64,000 bases of DNA from Anaerocolumna sp. MB42-C2 (GCF_030913705.1 NZ_CP133190.1:1240001-1304000), one strand, 5' to 3'. Positions 18,721 to 28,826 are shown, numbered from the stretch's first letter. Translations and numbers: made by a program. The notes: generated from the letters alone by a model not told the origin.

Positions 18721-19764
18721 TTATTTAATTGCACCGGATTTTTTGTGCATTTCGATATATTGGTCTACGTTGTCTTTTGTAATTAACGGACAGTCAATAT
18801 CGATATCAATTTGAGTTTCTTCACCTGTTAATAATTTATTAGCAGTGTCAAGTAAGGAAGTTGCAAGGTCATATGCACTTTGTAAGCTTGTAGAAGTCAT
18901 TTTTCCGTCTTTGATTAACAGACAAGCTTCTGCAGTACCGTCAACACCGTAAGCTAAAATATTAGCAAATTTAGCATCATCTTTTACAACTTCTAATGCA
19001 CCTGCTGCCATATTATCATTCATAGCAATGATTGCATCAATTTTATCATTTGCCTGTACCCATGTTTCCATGTAGTTCATAGCTTCGTCTTTATTCCAGT
19101 TAGCGATTTCTTTACCAACGATTTTTACATCCGGTCTCTTATCGAAAAATTCTTTCTGCCAGCTTTGTTCTCTCTGATCAGCATGGAAGTTTCCGGGAGG
19201 TCCTAAAAGTACAACTACGTTAGCATTTTGAGGAACCTGTTCAAGTGCTAATGCCGCATTAACAGCTGCCTGTGCGTATGGATCAGCATCTACGGAAGAT
19301 GCGCCTTCAATACCGCTGATACGTGCATTGGTTGTAATAGTAACGATACCTGCTGCAACAGCTTTTTCTACATAAGGTCTTTGTGCTTCACCATTGTTAG
19401 GCTGAACAATGATTGCATCATATTTGTTGGTGATTGCATTTTCAATTAAGGAGTTTTCCGTATCATCAGAAGCCTGACCGTCAAATACGTCTAACTTAAC
19501 ATTAGGATATTTTGCAGCTTCTTCAGTTACTGCATTTGCTAACCAGGCTGCGAAGGAATCTGCCTGCGCTCTCGCGATATAGGCAATACGAAATACTTTT
19601 TCCCCACTACTTTGATCTTCTGTTTTCGTATCTTCCCCACCGGTCTGCTCGGTAACTGTATTGGTACCCTGATCTTTGGTGCCCTGATTTTTCGTTTGGG
19701 AACACCCCGTAAATAATGAAGCCATTAATGCTACTACCATTGTTAGAACCAACAATTTTTTCAT
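18721..19764 (-). CDS. sugar ABC transporter substrate-binding lipoprotein
   Basis: A 347-residue extracellular lipoprotein: basic N-terminus, hydrophobic segment and lipobox SLFTGCSQ (Cys near residue 21), then a Thr/Glu/Asp-rich linker. A family-2 periplasmic-binding domain (ribose/galactose type) follows, with FRIAYIARAQADSFAAWLANAV and AIIVQPNNGEA stretches. It is the receptor for the permease and ATPase encoded just upstream. A GGAGG site precedes the ATG. The nearby polyol dehydrogenase suggests a polyol or pentose-like ligand; this is inference from context. Confidence 0.92.
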   Translation of the reverse strand: MKKLLVLTMVVALMASLFTGCSQTKNQGTKDQGTNTVTEQTGGEDTKTEDQSSGEKVFRIAYIARAQADSFAAWLANAVTEEAAKYPNVKLDVFDGQASDDTENSLIENAITNKYDAIIVQPNNGEAQRPYVEKAVAAGIVTITTNARISGIEGASSVDADPYAQAAVNAALALEQVPQNANVVVLLGPPGNFHADQREQSWQKEFFDKRPDVKIVGKEIANWNKDEAMNYMETWVQANDKIDAIIAMNDNMAAGALEVVKDDAKFANILAYGVDGTAEACLLIKDGKMTSTSLQSAYDLATSLLDTANKLLTGEETQIDIDIDCPLITKDNVDQYIEMHKKSGAIK

Positions 19765-19795
19765 ACCTTTTCCTCCTGATTTTTTTATTATTCTA

Positions 19796-19811
19796 AATAG
19801 GGCTTACCCTA
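19796..19811 (-). other. small intercistronic hairpin
   Basis: ATAGGG-CTTA-CCCTAT lies between the permease stop and the binding-protein start. It has no strong U-tract. Such structures often allow unequal expression of binding protein and permease from one mRNA. Confidence 0.4.
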
Positions 19812-19829
19812 TCATAGACAGTTAAAAGT

Positions 19830-20795
19830 TTAGCGTTTTTTTCTCATGGTTTTTGCCCAGATGTCGTACATAACAGCAAGTGCTATGATAGCGCCGCGGA
19901 CAATTTGCTGTAAGTAGGAGTTAACACCTACTAATACCATGATGTTATCTAAAAAACCTACGATAAAGGCACCTGCAAGTGTTCCTGATGCAGTTCCGAT
20001 ACCGCCTGAGAAGCTTGTACCGCCGATGACTGCTGCGGTAAGTGCTTTAAATTCATATCCGATAGCTCCGTTTGGCATACCGCCATTAACACGGGACATA
20101 AATAATACTCCGGCAATACCAACTAAAATACCATTGATTATAAATGCTCTCATTTTAATTCGGTTTACATTAATACCGGAAGCATTGGCAGCTTCTTCAT
20201 TACCGCCGATTGCGTAAATGGAACGTCCAAACACGGTATGTCTTAAGAGATACCAGGTAACGATAAGTGTTCCGACAAGAAAGATCATGGGTGTCGGGAT
20301 ACCAAATATCTTGCCTTGGCCAAATTTGACATAATCACCGATCTGGTAAATATTCTGACCGTTGGTATAAAGGAGGGCTGCTCCTCTTGCCATAGCCATC
20401 ATAGCCAAGGTTGCAATAAAGGGAGGTGTTTTATATTTGGTAACCATCAAACCGTTTAATACGTTACAGCCCACACCCACCAGCACCGCAACGATAAAAC
20501 TAATTGTTAAGGAACCTGTAGCGGTATATGAGGAAATGGAAAGGACACCTGCTAATGCCAGTACCGAAGCGGAAGATAAATCAAGCATACCTGATATAAT
20601 AAGGATGGTTTGCCCAAACGCTAAAATGGTACCTACCGAAATCTGTGTTGAAATATTCTGCAGATTGGCTACGGATACGAAGTTCTTATTTGCCAGCCAG
20701 CAGAAGATGAATAATGCTATTAAAACGAAATAGATACTGTATTTACTTTTGATGTTTGCGAACATCTTATTTCCTGTTAAACTTTTGGTATTCAA
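19830..20795 (-). CDS. sugar ABC transporter permease (RbsC-like)
   Basis: A 321-residue integral membrane permease of the ribose/xylose/galactose class with eight to ten hydrophobic segments. Conserved stretches include SGMLDLSSASVLALAG near the N-terminus and AIGGNEEAANASGINVNRIK (the EAA-like coupling loop). The start is a TTG preceded by AGAGGTG that lies in the 3' end of the ATPase gene; the two genes are separated by one base and surely co-translated. Functional partners are the ATPase upstream and the binding lipoprotein downstream. Confidence 0.92.
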   Translation of the reverse strand: MNTKSLTGNKMFANIKSKYSIYFVLIALFIFCWLANKNFVSVANLQNISTQISVGTILAFGQTILIISGMLDLSSASVLALAGVLSISSYTATGSLTISFIVAVLVGVGCNVLNGLMVTKYKTPPFIATLAMMAMARGAALLYTNGQNIYQIGDYVKFGQGKIFGIPTPMIFLVGTLIVTWYLLRHTVFGRSIYAIGGNEEAANASGINVNRIKMRAFIINGILVGIAGVLFMSRVNGGMPNGAIGYEFKALTAAVIGGTSFSGGIGTASGTLAGAFIVGFLDNIMVLVGVNSYLQQIVRGAIIALAVMYDIWAKTMRKKR

Positions 20796-20796
20796 T

Positions 20797-22311
20797 TTAT
20801 TTCACCTCTTTCTGGATTTTTGTACCGGTTGCATAGGCCATAATGCTCTCTTGTGTAAATTCATCCCTGGTTAACATGCCGGTAACTTTTCCTTTTGACA
20901 TGATATAGATTCTGTCACACATTCCAATCAGCTCCGGTAGTTCGGAAGAAACCATAACGAGGGCTTTCTTTTGTTTGGCCAGCTCAGTCATTAATTTGTA
21001 AATCTCATATTTGGCACCTACATCGATACCTCGGGTAGGTTCATCCACAATTAAGATATCCGGGTCAGTAACCATCCATTTTGCAAGTATAACTTTTTGC
21101 TGGTTTCCGCCGCTTAAAGATTCAATTTTTGTTTCATAGTCAGGAGTTTTCACATTCATCTTTGCGCAAAATTCTTTTACCGCTTTATTTTCTTCGTCTT
21201 CATGAAGTTTTCCGTTGTAAATGAATTTTTTAAGACTTGCCAGCGCAACATTTTCTTTAATGCTTCTGACCGGAATGATACCAAATCTTCTTCTGTCCTC
21301 GGAAAGCATAACCATTTTTTTATCAATACTGCTCTTCACATTTTTAATCACTGTTTTCTGGTTTTTAATAAAAACTTCACCGGATTCATACGGGTCAAGC
21401 CCAAACAGACTTCTCATAACTTCAGTTCTGCCTGCTCCCATTAATCCCGCAAAGCCAATTATTTCACCTTCTCTTACGTGGAAACTGACATCTTCAAATT
21501 TATCTTTTTGGGTAAGGCTTTGAACTTTTAATATTTCTCCTCCGAGTTTTATCTCTTCCTTTGGAAAATTATTCTCCAGTTTTCTTCCTACCATCTGGGA
21601 TATTACGGTTTCTAAGTCGTATTCCTTAATTTGTCTTGAATCTACCACACATCCGTCACGGAATACTGTTATTTCATCTGCGATCCGGAATATTTCATCC
21701 ATTTTGTGTGAGATATAAATGATACAAGCGCCGCGGCTCTTTATTTCATTAATCTTTTGGAATAATACCTCCACTTCTTTATTGGTAATTGCTGATGTAG
21801 GTTCATCCATTATGATAATATCCGAGTTATAAGATATGGCTTTTAAAATCTCTAACATCTGAATATCCGATACGGTTAATTCTTTTAGCTTTGTTTCCGG
21901 ATTATAATTCAGATTCTCCTTAACTAAAAGCTCTCTCGTCCGTTTTCTGATTTCCTTCCAGTCTATACGTCCGTACCTGTCCCTGGGCCAGTTTCCTACA
22001 CAAAGGCTTTCTTCAATGGTCATTTCCGGTATATAGTTAAGCTCCTGAAAAATCATTGATATACCAAGACTTCTTGCCTGTATCGGATTTTTAATATCCA
22101 CAGGTTTCTCATCAATAAGAATTTCACCTGCATCCGGCCGGTAAATACCATTAATCACTTTCATTAAGGTAGATTTACCTGCTCCGTTTTCACCGCATAG
22201 AACATGAACGGTTCCTTTTCTCACTGCAAAATTAACTTGATTTAATGCCTTTACCCCCGGAAAGGATTTATCAATATTGGATACTCTCAGCTTAATATCT
22301 GTATTAATCAT
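20797..22311 (-). CDS. sugar ABC transporter ATP-binding protein (RbsA-like)
   Basis: A 504-residue tandem ATPase. The first domain has Walker A GENGAGKST, signature LTVSDIQML and Walker B IIIMDEPTS. The second has GLMGAGRTE (a degenerate Walker A), LSGGNQQKV and ILIVDEPTRG. This asymmetric duplication is standard for RbsA/XylG/MglA. The frame extends 11 codons further to 22344, but AAGGAG nine bases before the ATG at 22311 and the usual family N-terminus favour the shorter start. It is the first gene of the importer operon, encoded downstream of the sensor genes. Confidence 0.93.
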   Translation of the reverse strand: MINTDIKLRVSNIDKSFPGVKALNQVNFAVRKGTVHVLCGENGAGKSTLMKVINGIYRPDAGEILIDEKPVDIKNPIQARSLGISMIFQELNYIPEMTIEESLCVGNWPRDRYGRIDWKEIRKRTRELLVKENLNYNPETKLKELTVSDIQMLEILKAISYNSDIIIMDEPTSAITNKEVEVLFQKINEIKSRGACIIYISHKMDEIFRIADEITVFRDGCVVDSRQIKEYDLETVISQMVGRKLENNFPKEEIKLGGEILKVQSLTQKDKFEDVSFHVREGEIIGFAGLMGAGRTEVMRSLFGLDPYESGEVFIKNQKTVIKNVKSSIDKKMVMLSEDRRRFGIIPVRSIKENVALASLKKFIYNGKLHEDEENKAVKEFCAKMNVKTPDYETKIESLSGGNQQKVILAKWMVTDPDILIVDEPTRGIDVGAKYEIYKLMTELAKQKKALVMVSSELPELIGMCDRIYIMSKGKVTGMLTRDEFTQESIMAYATGTKIQKEVK

Positions 22312-22548
22312 AAATCGCTTCTCCTTTCTAATTATTTTAGGCATTTTTGCTTAGTTGCTTTCTGTAAGTACAATAATACATGAAAATATTGAACAAAAAA
22401 ATGAAACGAATTAAGTTGTTTGTGTACATTTTTACTTTTGGTCGATTTTTTTTACCCGAAATCAAATAATTTTACTTATCAGGATCTAAAGTTTTATACC
22501 GGATTACGATTCTTTTGTACTATATTAAGGTGTTATGAAAAGTACATA
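22312..22548. other. promoter region of the sugar importer operon
   Basis: About 240 bases with no gene. It must hold the importer promoter. The best candidate -10 is TATTAT on the minus strand around 22370, without a good -35, which fits control by an activator such as the YesN-like regulator encoded next door. No clear operator repeat was identified. Confidence 0.4.
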
Positions 22549-22616
22549 AAAAATACCTCAGATCGAAAAATTTGAATTTTATTTAGAATTCAAGATTTTC
22601 AATCCGAGGTATTTTT
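22549..22616 (-). terminator. terminator of the sensor operon
   Basis: AAAAATACCTC (22549-22559) pairs with GAGGTATTTTT (22606-22616), with an inner GAATT/AATTC stem. It carries a T-rich tail on both strands and lies about 90 bases after the response regulator stop. Confidence 0.85.
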
Positions 22617-22703
22617 ATATACTTTTTGATTTTATTATTTTATACCATATATATCAAAAGGTAACTGATTCGGTATTTATATTGCTGTTTTAGCAAATGC
22701 TGT

Positions 22704-24290
22704 TTATTTCTTTCCCATTCCCTCTTTATATTCAACCACAGTTTTGCCGGTAATTTTTTTGAATACTTTACTGAAATATTGCTGGTCAGAATATCCCACT
22801 TTCTCAAATACCTCCTTAATCTTGATATCCGATTCCAATAATAATTGTTTTGCTTTTTCTATTCTTAACTTATTAATATACAGTGACATATTCTCGCCGG
22901 TTTCTTTCTTAAAAATACTGCTTAAATAATGCTTGGAGATATTCATCTCATCTGCCACATCATCCAGCGAGATCTTTTCCATATAGTGATATTTTATATA
23001 ATTAAGTGCCTGGTTAATCATAAATTTTGAATTATAATTTCTTACTTTTCGTATTTCACTTATAAGTTTCTCTGCTAACTCCAGGAACAACCTGTTAATA
23101 TTTTTAAGCTGATCGGATTGGGTGATTTGATAATGATAGGATTTATGGGACTCAAACATTTCCCTGTCTGCCAGATAAAGACCATAGCTGCTGAATATAT
23201 CACCGATAAGGTTTGAATAAAATATCTTAACAATCATAGGGGATACCAGGTTGTCTTCAAAGTATTGTCCGATCTCCTTTATCATTTCTTTGACTTTATC
23301 CACATTTTCATAACCTATGGCTTCAAGAAAGTTTTTATTATATATCTTTTTTAAATCTGATACGTTGGGTTCACTAAAATTAATCGTATCCGCAGACAGT
23401 ATTCGATTCGAATTTTTTAAACGGTAAAATAACACAGCTGATTTTTCTGAAAAGTCCTTATATATCTCACCTGCCTGCTCTAAATGTAGAAATACCGGAG
23501 AAAAGACTGCATTTAAAGATATATTAAAATACTGCATTGCTCCATTATCTGCCGCATTAAACATCCTTTTTATTTCTGCCGCCCTTAAATTCGAAGAAGA
23601 TATAAAAAGCAGGAACATATTACTTTGCTGGATATCTATACAATTCAGATCATTCTGATGAAACTGTTCAAAGAGAATATTCATAACTGCAAACCCTACC
23701 TGTACCATATCAGTTTGATCATCAACATTCGATACTAATGTGATACACATAAAAGCAAACGATGTATCAATAACCGGGAAGTCCGCTTTCTTTAGAGCAT
23801 TATATAACCGGTCATCCACCTTAAAACCTTTCCTGACTAAATCAGCAGCCAAAGTGCGTTTTAGTTCCTCCAGATTCGGTTCGTTCCTCTTATCTGCTTC
23901 ATTTCTACTTTGTGAATCCAGTTTTTCTTTGACAGAAGCCATTAGTTTAATCAATTCTTCATCTTCTATTTCCGACTTTAAAATATAATCATTAGCTCCG
24001 GCTTTCAAGGCTTTTCTTACTATCGTAAATTCGTCATAACAGGTTAAAACTAAAATCTGGGCTTCTGTATTATCCTTTCGGATTTGTTCGACTAACCAAA
24101 GTCCGTCCTGTTTAGGCATCTTAATATCAGTTATTATGACATCCGGCTTAAACTTCAGATAATTATCATAAGCCTGTTCACCATTGGAAGCTTCCGAAAC
24201 GATTGAAAACCCGGCTGATTCCCAATTAATCGTCGTTTTAAGTCCCACCCTTACCAGAACCTCATCATCAACTATCATTACTTTATACAT
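22704..24290 (-). CDS. YesN-type response regulator with AraC DNA-binding domain
   Basis: A 528-residue transcription factor. The N-terminal receiver has acidic residues VDDE (8-9), phospho-acceptor Asp55 in VIITDIKMP, and the conserved Lys in LKSEIEDEEL. A long central region is followed by a C-terminal AraC-type double helix-turn-helix (about 425-525; INKLRIEKAKQLLLESDIKI, VGYSDQQYFSKVFKK). It pairs with the histidine kinase 23 bases upstream. The likely target is the adjacent sugar importer operon. The start is supported by a GGGGGG run before the ATG. Confidence 0.93.
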   Translation of the reverse strand: MYKVMIVDDEVLVRVGLKTTINWESAGFSIVSEASNGEQAYDNYLKFKPDVIITDIKMPKQDGLWLVEQIRKDNTEAQILVLTCYDEFTIVRKALKAGANDYILKSEIEDEELIKLMASVKEKLDSQSRNEADKRNEPNLEELKRTLAADLVRKGFKVDDRLYNALKKADFPVIDTSFAFMCITLVSNVDDQTDMVQVGFAVMNILFEQFHQNDLNCIDIQQSNMFLLFISSSNLRAAEIKRMFNAADNGAMQYFNISLNAVFSPVFLHLEQAGEIYKDFSEKSAVLFYRLKNSNRILSADTINFSEPNVSDLKKIYNKNFLEAIGYENVDKVKEMIKEIGQYFEDNLVSPMIVKIFYSNLIGDIFSSYGLYLADREMFESHKSYHYQITQSDQLKNINRLFLELAEKLISEIRKVRNYNSKFMINQALNYIKYHYMEKISLDDVADEMNISKHYLSSIFKKETGENMSLYINKLRIEKAKQLLLESDIKIKEVFEKVGYSDQQYFSKVFKKITGKTVVEYKEGMGKK

Positions 24291-24313
24291 CCGCTAACCC
24301 CCCTATCTTTTCT

Positions 24314-26080
24314 CTAAGTTAAAGGAACACTCTGCATCTTGTTAACAGATAATACAACCTGTACCAGCGTACCCTCTCCTAATTTTGTTTTTATATTTAT
24401 TCCATACTCATTACCGCAATATAAACGGATCCTGTGATTAACATTATTAATTCCTACTTTGCTGAATTTATTCTTATCTGTAGAACTAGATAAAATTTTA
24501 TTTAAGACCTCTTCTTCTATACCAGGTCCATCATCCTGAATTTCTATGATCAGTTTGTTATTGCTTATAAAACCAGATATTTTAATATCAATTTCCTGCC
24601 TTTCATCCGTTAATCCATATATGATGGAGTTTTCAACAATTGGCTGCAATATTAATTTCGGAACAGATAAATCAAGACATTCCTCCTCGATCGACTTGGA
24701 AAAACTAATTGCCTGATTAAAACGTAATTTTTGTATAATTATATAATTTTCAACGTAATCTAACTCTTCCCTGAGAGAAATCATATCTCTGCCTAGATTG
24801 GTACTTATTCGCAGTAATTTAATCAAAGCCGTGATGGATTTGCTTACACTGGTATTGCCTTGTATTTTAGCCATCCATTTAATGGTATTTAAGGTATTGT
24901 ATAGAAAGTGGGGATTTATCTGTGCATGAAGTGCTTCTAATTCCACTTCTTTTTTCTCCTGCTCTTCTTTTACCAGTTTATCGATAAGTACCTGCATTTC
25001 ACCGATCATATTATTTAAGCTGATACCAAGCTGTCCAATCTCGTCCTTTGACTGAATTTCAGTTCTGGCTGTTAAATCTCCCTGTTCCACCTTTTTTATT
25101 ACTGTCATCATCTTCATCATAGGTTCTGTATAACGGATGGAAAATATGATCATAAAAAGCAGAATAACCGCTACATAGATGACACCGCCCAATATGAGGT
25201 AGGTTTGTATCTGGTTAATCTCCTGATAGAGGTAATTGGTAGACAATGTTTTAATTATCTTCCAGCCGTTGCTTTGTATTGTGGAATAAATAGCTATCTG
25301 ATCCGTATCTGTTTTATAAAGGACATAATTATGTCCTTCCTTATCCTCCAATACCTGGTTGGCATACGGTTCTCCTTTAATGGACTGTCCTATTTTTATT
25401 TTGTTAGAATGACTTATAATCCTGCCCCGGTCATCACATATAAAAACTTCGGTATATTCCCCCGGCCCGTTTTCCACTAATCCGGAATAAGCATTTTGCA
25501 GTATGGTTTCCTCTAAATCAAAACGTAAATATCCATAATCTTTTAAAATATTAAAATTTATGACTTTACGCCCCAATGTAAAATATAATTTATCAAATTT
25601 TCCGGACAGGATTTCAATTAACTTATGGGTGGTAGGCAGCCATATAGGTTGTCCGGTTGATTTAGCAAGTTCGGTGCTTATCTGCACTGCTGTTCCTATT
25701 TTATTGACACCTGCAGAATAATAATTATGATCCAAAATTAAATCGATGGATTCAATATCATCTCTTGATGTAATAAAAGTCCTTAATACATTATTAAACT
25801 CATCCTGTGAATATTGCTCCTGGTGCTCCAGCATTTTAAGTAATGTACTGTTTGAGATAATTAGTGTAGAAAACTCCTCCAGGTCATCCAGTAAAAAGTC
25901 AATTTTCTCTCCTGCTTCGTAAACCGATTGGGTTTCCGATTCCGTGTATTTATTTTGAATAATCTTTTTCACTGTTTTAGAATAAGAAATGGCAATTGCT
26001 ATGACCGGAATTGCAATTAAAATAATTGCAAACATACCAAGTTTGACCCTTAGTGCGTTATAGAATTTTATTTTTTTCAC
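24314..26080 (-). CDS. YesM-type sensor histidine kinase
   Basis: A 588-residue membrane kinase. One helix near the N-terminus (LGMFAIILIAIPVIAIAISY), an extracellular Cache-like sensing region (about 45-280), a second helix (about 290-315) and a HAMP segment follow. The His-kinase region has QINPHFLYNTLNTIKWMA (phospho-His) and a HATPase_c with ENSIIYGLTD and DDGPGIEEEV. I prefer the GTG at 26080: GGGGAG lies seven bases upstream, whereas the ATG at 26110 has no ribosome site. It probably senses a sugar through the binding lipoprotein encoded upstream and phosphorylates the YesN-like regulator. Confidence 0.9.
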   Translation of the reverse strand: MKKIKFYNALRVKLGMFAIILIAIPVIAIAISYSKTVKKIIQNKYTESETQSVYEAGEKIDFLLDDLEEFSTLIISNSTLLKMLEHQEQYSQDEFNNVLRTFITSRDDIESIDLILDHNYYSAGVNKIGTAVQISTELAKSTGQPIWLPTTHKLIEILSGKFDKLYFTLGRKVINFNILKDYGYLRFDLEETILQNAYSGLVENGPGEYTEVFICDDRGRIISHSNKIKIGQSIKGEPYANQVLEDKEGHNYVLYKTDTDQIAIYSTIQSNGWKIIKTLSTNYLYQEINQIQTYLILGGVIYVAVILLFMIIFSIRYTEPMMKMMTVIKKVEQGDLTARTEIQSKDEIGQLGISLNNMIGEMQVLIDKLVKEEQEKKEVELEALHAQINPHFLYNTLNTIKWMAKIQGNTSVSKSITALIKLLRISTNLGRDMISLREELDYVENYIIIQKLRFNQAISFSKSIEEECLDLSVPKLILQPIVENSIIYGLTDERQEIDIKISGFISNNKLIIEIQDDGPGIEEEVLNKILSSSTDKNKFSKVGINNVNHRIRLYCGNEYGINIKTKLGEGTLVQVVLSVNKMQSVPLT

Positions 26081-26177
26081 TGTTCGTCTCCCCGTTATGT
26101 TAATTATCATAGGTAATCGCGAAACTTTATTATTCAGAAAACTAAATGGTTTCGCAGCTGTCTATTCATTATCCATT

Positions 26178-27677
26178 TTATTGCTTCAAATCCGTATATA
26201 TTTTCATTCTTACCACATGGCTGTCCAGATTACTGATTAACATTTGATGTAAATTATGGATCAAATTTTTTTCTACGTCATAAAAATCAGAGGTTTTAGG
26301 CCTTAGATAAATATTCTCCGGCTTCCAGGCAGTTTGAACCGCATTCATAAAACTATTCATGGTTTCAGTATCAGAAATTGTATTTAATTCATTCTGCTGT
26401 TGACTTTTTATTTCTTCATAGGACGATTTCCTTGTTGGAAGACTTCCTCCTTCCGGATGTCGCAAAACTTTTAACTGCATGTCCTTAGATGTTGCCCATA
26501 CAATATATAACCAAGCGGCCTCTTTCTCGGTTTCGGTAGCATATTTATTAATACCGATACCGGAACCGCCATATATATTACTACTTTTCTCATCTCCATA
26601 AGGTAAAATGGAATACCCTACCTTACCTGCAACTTTTGAGAGTACGGAATCTTCTAAATAAGTATAATTTTCATCCCAATTAGCCATCATAGCAATTTCA
26701 CCGTTTCGAAAAGCATTTGCAGAATCTGCCCAGTTCCAATTTACACTTTCCGGCGCAGAGACACTAGCAACTTTCTTATATACATCCAACGCCTGAATAA
26801 AATTGTTATTTAATGCATTAACCAGTTTATAGCGCGGTGTACCTACTGTATTGATATTTTCGTCCAGGAAATAATCCCCGCCATATGCAGCCAATATATT
26901 AGAAAATTCACAGAAAATAGAATTATGCTCCTGTGCCATCAAACCGCTTCCATATTTTACTTCTTCATCCGGAACATTTTCATTAATCCACTCAGCCACT
27001 TCACAATACCTTTCCCAGGTAAAATCCGCTGAACCTGGTACCGGAACATAACCCAGATTCTTTTTTAATTGTTCTTTATAATGTTCAAATATATCCTTTC
27101 TATAAAACAGAATCATGGTAGTACTGTCAAATGGAATGGTATAGACCTGGTCTTTATTTAAAAAATAGGAGCACACCTCCGCCTGAAAATCAATAAAATC
27201 ACTCATAAACCCTTCCATATGCGGCTGCTCCGGAGCCAGATTATAAGGATTTAAAACTTCAAGGTAATTATAAAACCGATTTAAAGTCTGATAAGGATCT
27301 ACATAAACTAATTGATATTTGCCCGCCTGGGTAATAAAATCTAAATTTACCTTCTGAATCAGTGTGTCAAAATCCACCGCCCGTATATTTATATTAATAC
27401 CCGTTACTTCTGAGAATTCCTCGCTTTCATGAGTAAGGATATTGGCATACAGATTATTTTCCACGATAAAATTGAGAGTAATTCCAGCGTATTGTTTCAT
27501 ATTATAATTTTCCGGTAATTTGATATTCTCAAAATTGGTTCCGTTTAAATTGATATTTTCGATTGTAGAAGTCACAACTTTCTTATATTCTTTATTTGAG
27601 CAGGCTGTAGATAAAAGTAAAATTATAATAGTTATAAGGCCGATATAATAAATGCTCCGTTTTCTTTTTATAAGCAT
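26178..27677 (-). CDS. extracellular solute-binding lipoprotein (family 1), sensor partner
   Basis: A 499-residue lipoprotein: basic start MLIKRKRS, hydrophobic segment and lipobox LLLSTACSN, then a family-1 (CUT1-like) sugar-binding domain with VNWNWADSANAFRNGEIAMM and AWLYIVWATSKDMQ. It has no cognate permease genes beside it and sits directly upstream of the YesM/YesN pair. It therefore probably presents sugar to the kinase (as in XylFII-LytS type systems) instead of, or besides, feeding a transporter. The start at 27677 has AGGAAAGGG upstream; the longer frame to 27704 lacks a site. Confidence 0.88.
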   Translation of the reverse strand: MLIKRKRSIYYIGLITIIILLLSTACSNKEYKKVVTSTIENINLNGTNFENIKLPENYNMKQYAGITLNFIVENNLYANILTHESEEFSEVTGININIRAVDFDTLIQKVNLDFITQAGKYQLVYVDPYQTLNRFYNYLEVLNPYNLAPEQPHMEGFMSDFIDFQAEVCSYFLNKDQVYTIPFDSTTMILFYRKDIFEHYKEQLKKNLGYVPVPGSADFTWERYCEVAEWINENVPDEEVKYGSGLMAQEHNSIFCEFSNILAAYGGDYFLDENINTVGTPRYKLVNALNNNFIQALDVYKKVASVSAPESVNWNWADSANAFRNGEIAMMANWDENYTYLEDSVLSKVAGKVGYSILPYGDEKSSNIYGGSGIGINKYATETEKEAAWLYIVWATSKDMQLKVLRHPEGGSLPTRKSSYEEIKSQQQNELNTISDTETMNSFMNAVQTAWKPENIYLRPKTSDFYDVEKNLIHNLHQMLISNLDSHVVRMKIYTDLKQ

Positions 27678-28046
27678 CTTTTCCCTTTCCTGTCTGATTA
27701 GCATATATTAATTTTTTTATTCAATTAATAATAATTATAACTTATTATCTGCAGGAAATAAACGTTAATACGAATCCTTAATCATTTTTTATAATGCAAT
27801 ACATTACTATTCATCCCCCAGAAAAAGCAGCAGTTCTGTGAACAATAACACGCTTGATTTTACCTAAATAGTTTTTACGGGCAAAAAATAGATAATACAG
27901 AATGTATCCTATGGTGATAATGCGGATACACGTCAGAAAAAAGCCATAAGTTATACTTTAATCATAAAATATACTTTTAAACAGAATAAATGAAATTTTG
28001 TTTCTAATATTTCTTCTCAACGAAAATTTCAATTCAAAGGAATTTA
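27678..28046. other. upstream region of the sensor operon
   Basis: About 370 bases without a gene. A minus-strand TATAAT with a weak TTTATT 17 bases upstream, near 27735-27765, may be the sensor operon promoter. Nothing else recognisable. Confidence 0.35.
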
Positions 28047-28092
28047 TCTTACCTGGGTCAGAATAAATAGTTTAGCTCTCACCCAGGTAAGA
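28047..28092 (-). terminator. hairpin after the P-loop kinase gene
   Basis: A perfect 12-bp inverted repeat, TCTTACCTGGGT (28047-28058) and ACCCAGGTAAGA (28081-28092), lies right after the stop codon. The minus-strand tail TAAATTCC is not strongly U-rich. Confidence 0.5.
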
Positions 28093-28095
28093 CTT

Positions 28096-28608
28096 TTAGA
28101 GTTTCTTAGTGGTGACCAATTGTTTAATTGCATCAGCAGTTTGTTCAATTGTTAAATTACTTATATCAATTTTTGTCGTATCCATAGAAAGGTAAAGCGG
28201 CAACCGGGCTGCACTCCTATCTATGTCTTCCTGCTTACGTCCTCCTATCTCAATATCTTTTTGAATATGTTCAACTAAAACCTGCTCAGTACAAATCAAA
28301 GTAATTTTATACAATTTAAATTCTATTCCTTTCAGCCTGCTTAACAGCTGTTCAAATATATATTCTTCATGTATAACCCAGCAAAAGATAACATATTCAT
28401 ACCCTGAGTTGTTTAAGAACGATCTTAGCAGATAACAGATATTGTCCTCAACCATTTCTTTATTTTCTTCCGTTACAATAAAAGGATTCATATTCCAGCA
28501 CCAGTCACCGTCCAGCCAGACACCGGGTGTAAGTTTTTCCAGTAGTTTTTTACAAACAGAACTTTTACCGACACCCATAGTTCCGTTAATAATAATCAGT
28601 TTTTTCAT
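28096..28608 (-). CDS. P-loop nucleotide kinase-like protein
   Basis: A 170-residue ATP-binding protein. The N-terminal Walker A is NGTMGVGKSS (about 8-17), followed by LDGDWCWNMNPF, resembling the AAA_33/shikimate- and gluconate-kinase-like small kinases. A late basic segment (GGRKQEDIDRSAAR) could be a lid. GGAGG precedes the ATG. The substrate is not evident, and the gene stands alone between two hairpins. Confidence 0.78.
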   Translation of the reverse strand: MKKLIIINGTMGVGKSSVCKKLLEKLTPGVWLDGDWCWNMNPFIVTEENKEMVEDNICYLLRSFLNNSGYEYVIFCWVIHEEYIFEQLLSRLKGIEFKLYKITLICTEQVLVEHIQKDIEIGGRKQEDIDRSAARLPLYLSMDTTKIDISNLTIEQTADAIKQLVTTKKL

Positions 28609-28743
28609 CTTTATATCCTCCCTAAATCTTCAAAACTTAATAATAGAAGATCTTTTTAGTATGCTATAACTATCATACCATGATGACCATAAAACTAACA
28701 ACCTCATCCATTTTTCAGAAAAAACAAGAAGATAAATAAAGAA

Positions 28744-28788
28744 AGGCAGAATGAATATTTATAAAAAATTCTAAACATCTTTCTGCCT
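28744..28788 (-). terminator. terminator of the serine hydrolase/acetyltransferase operon
   Basis: AGGCAGAA (28744-28751) pairs with TTCTGCCT (28781-28788), followed on the minus strand by TTCTTTATTTATC. It lies about 40 bases after the acetyltransferase stop. Confidence 0.7.
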
Positions 28789-28826
28789 CTAATTTGGTAT
28801 TCCCTAATCACCGTAAGAACAATTAA

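Noticed and set aside
27678..28046. Small gene upstream of the sensor operon
   Set aside because: Only very short frames without proper ribosome-site spacing were found.
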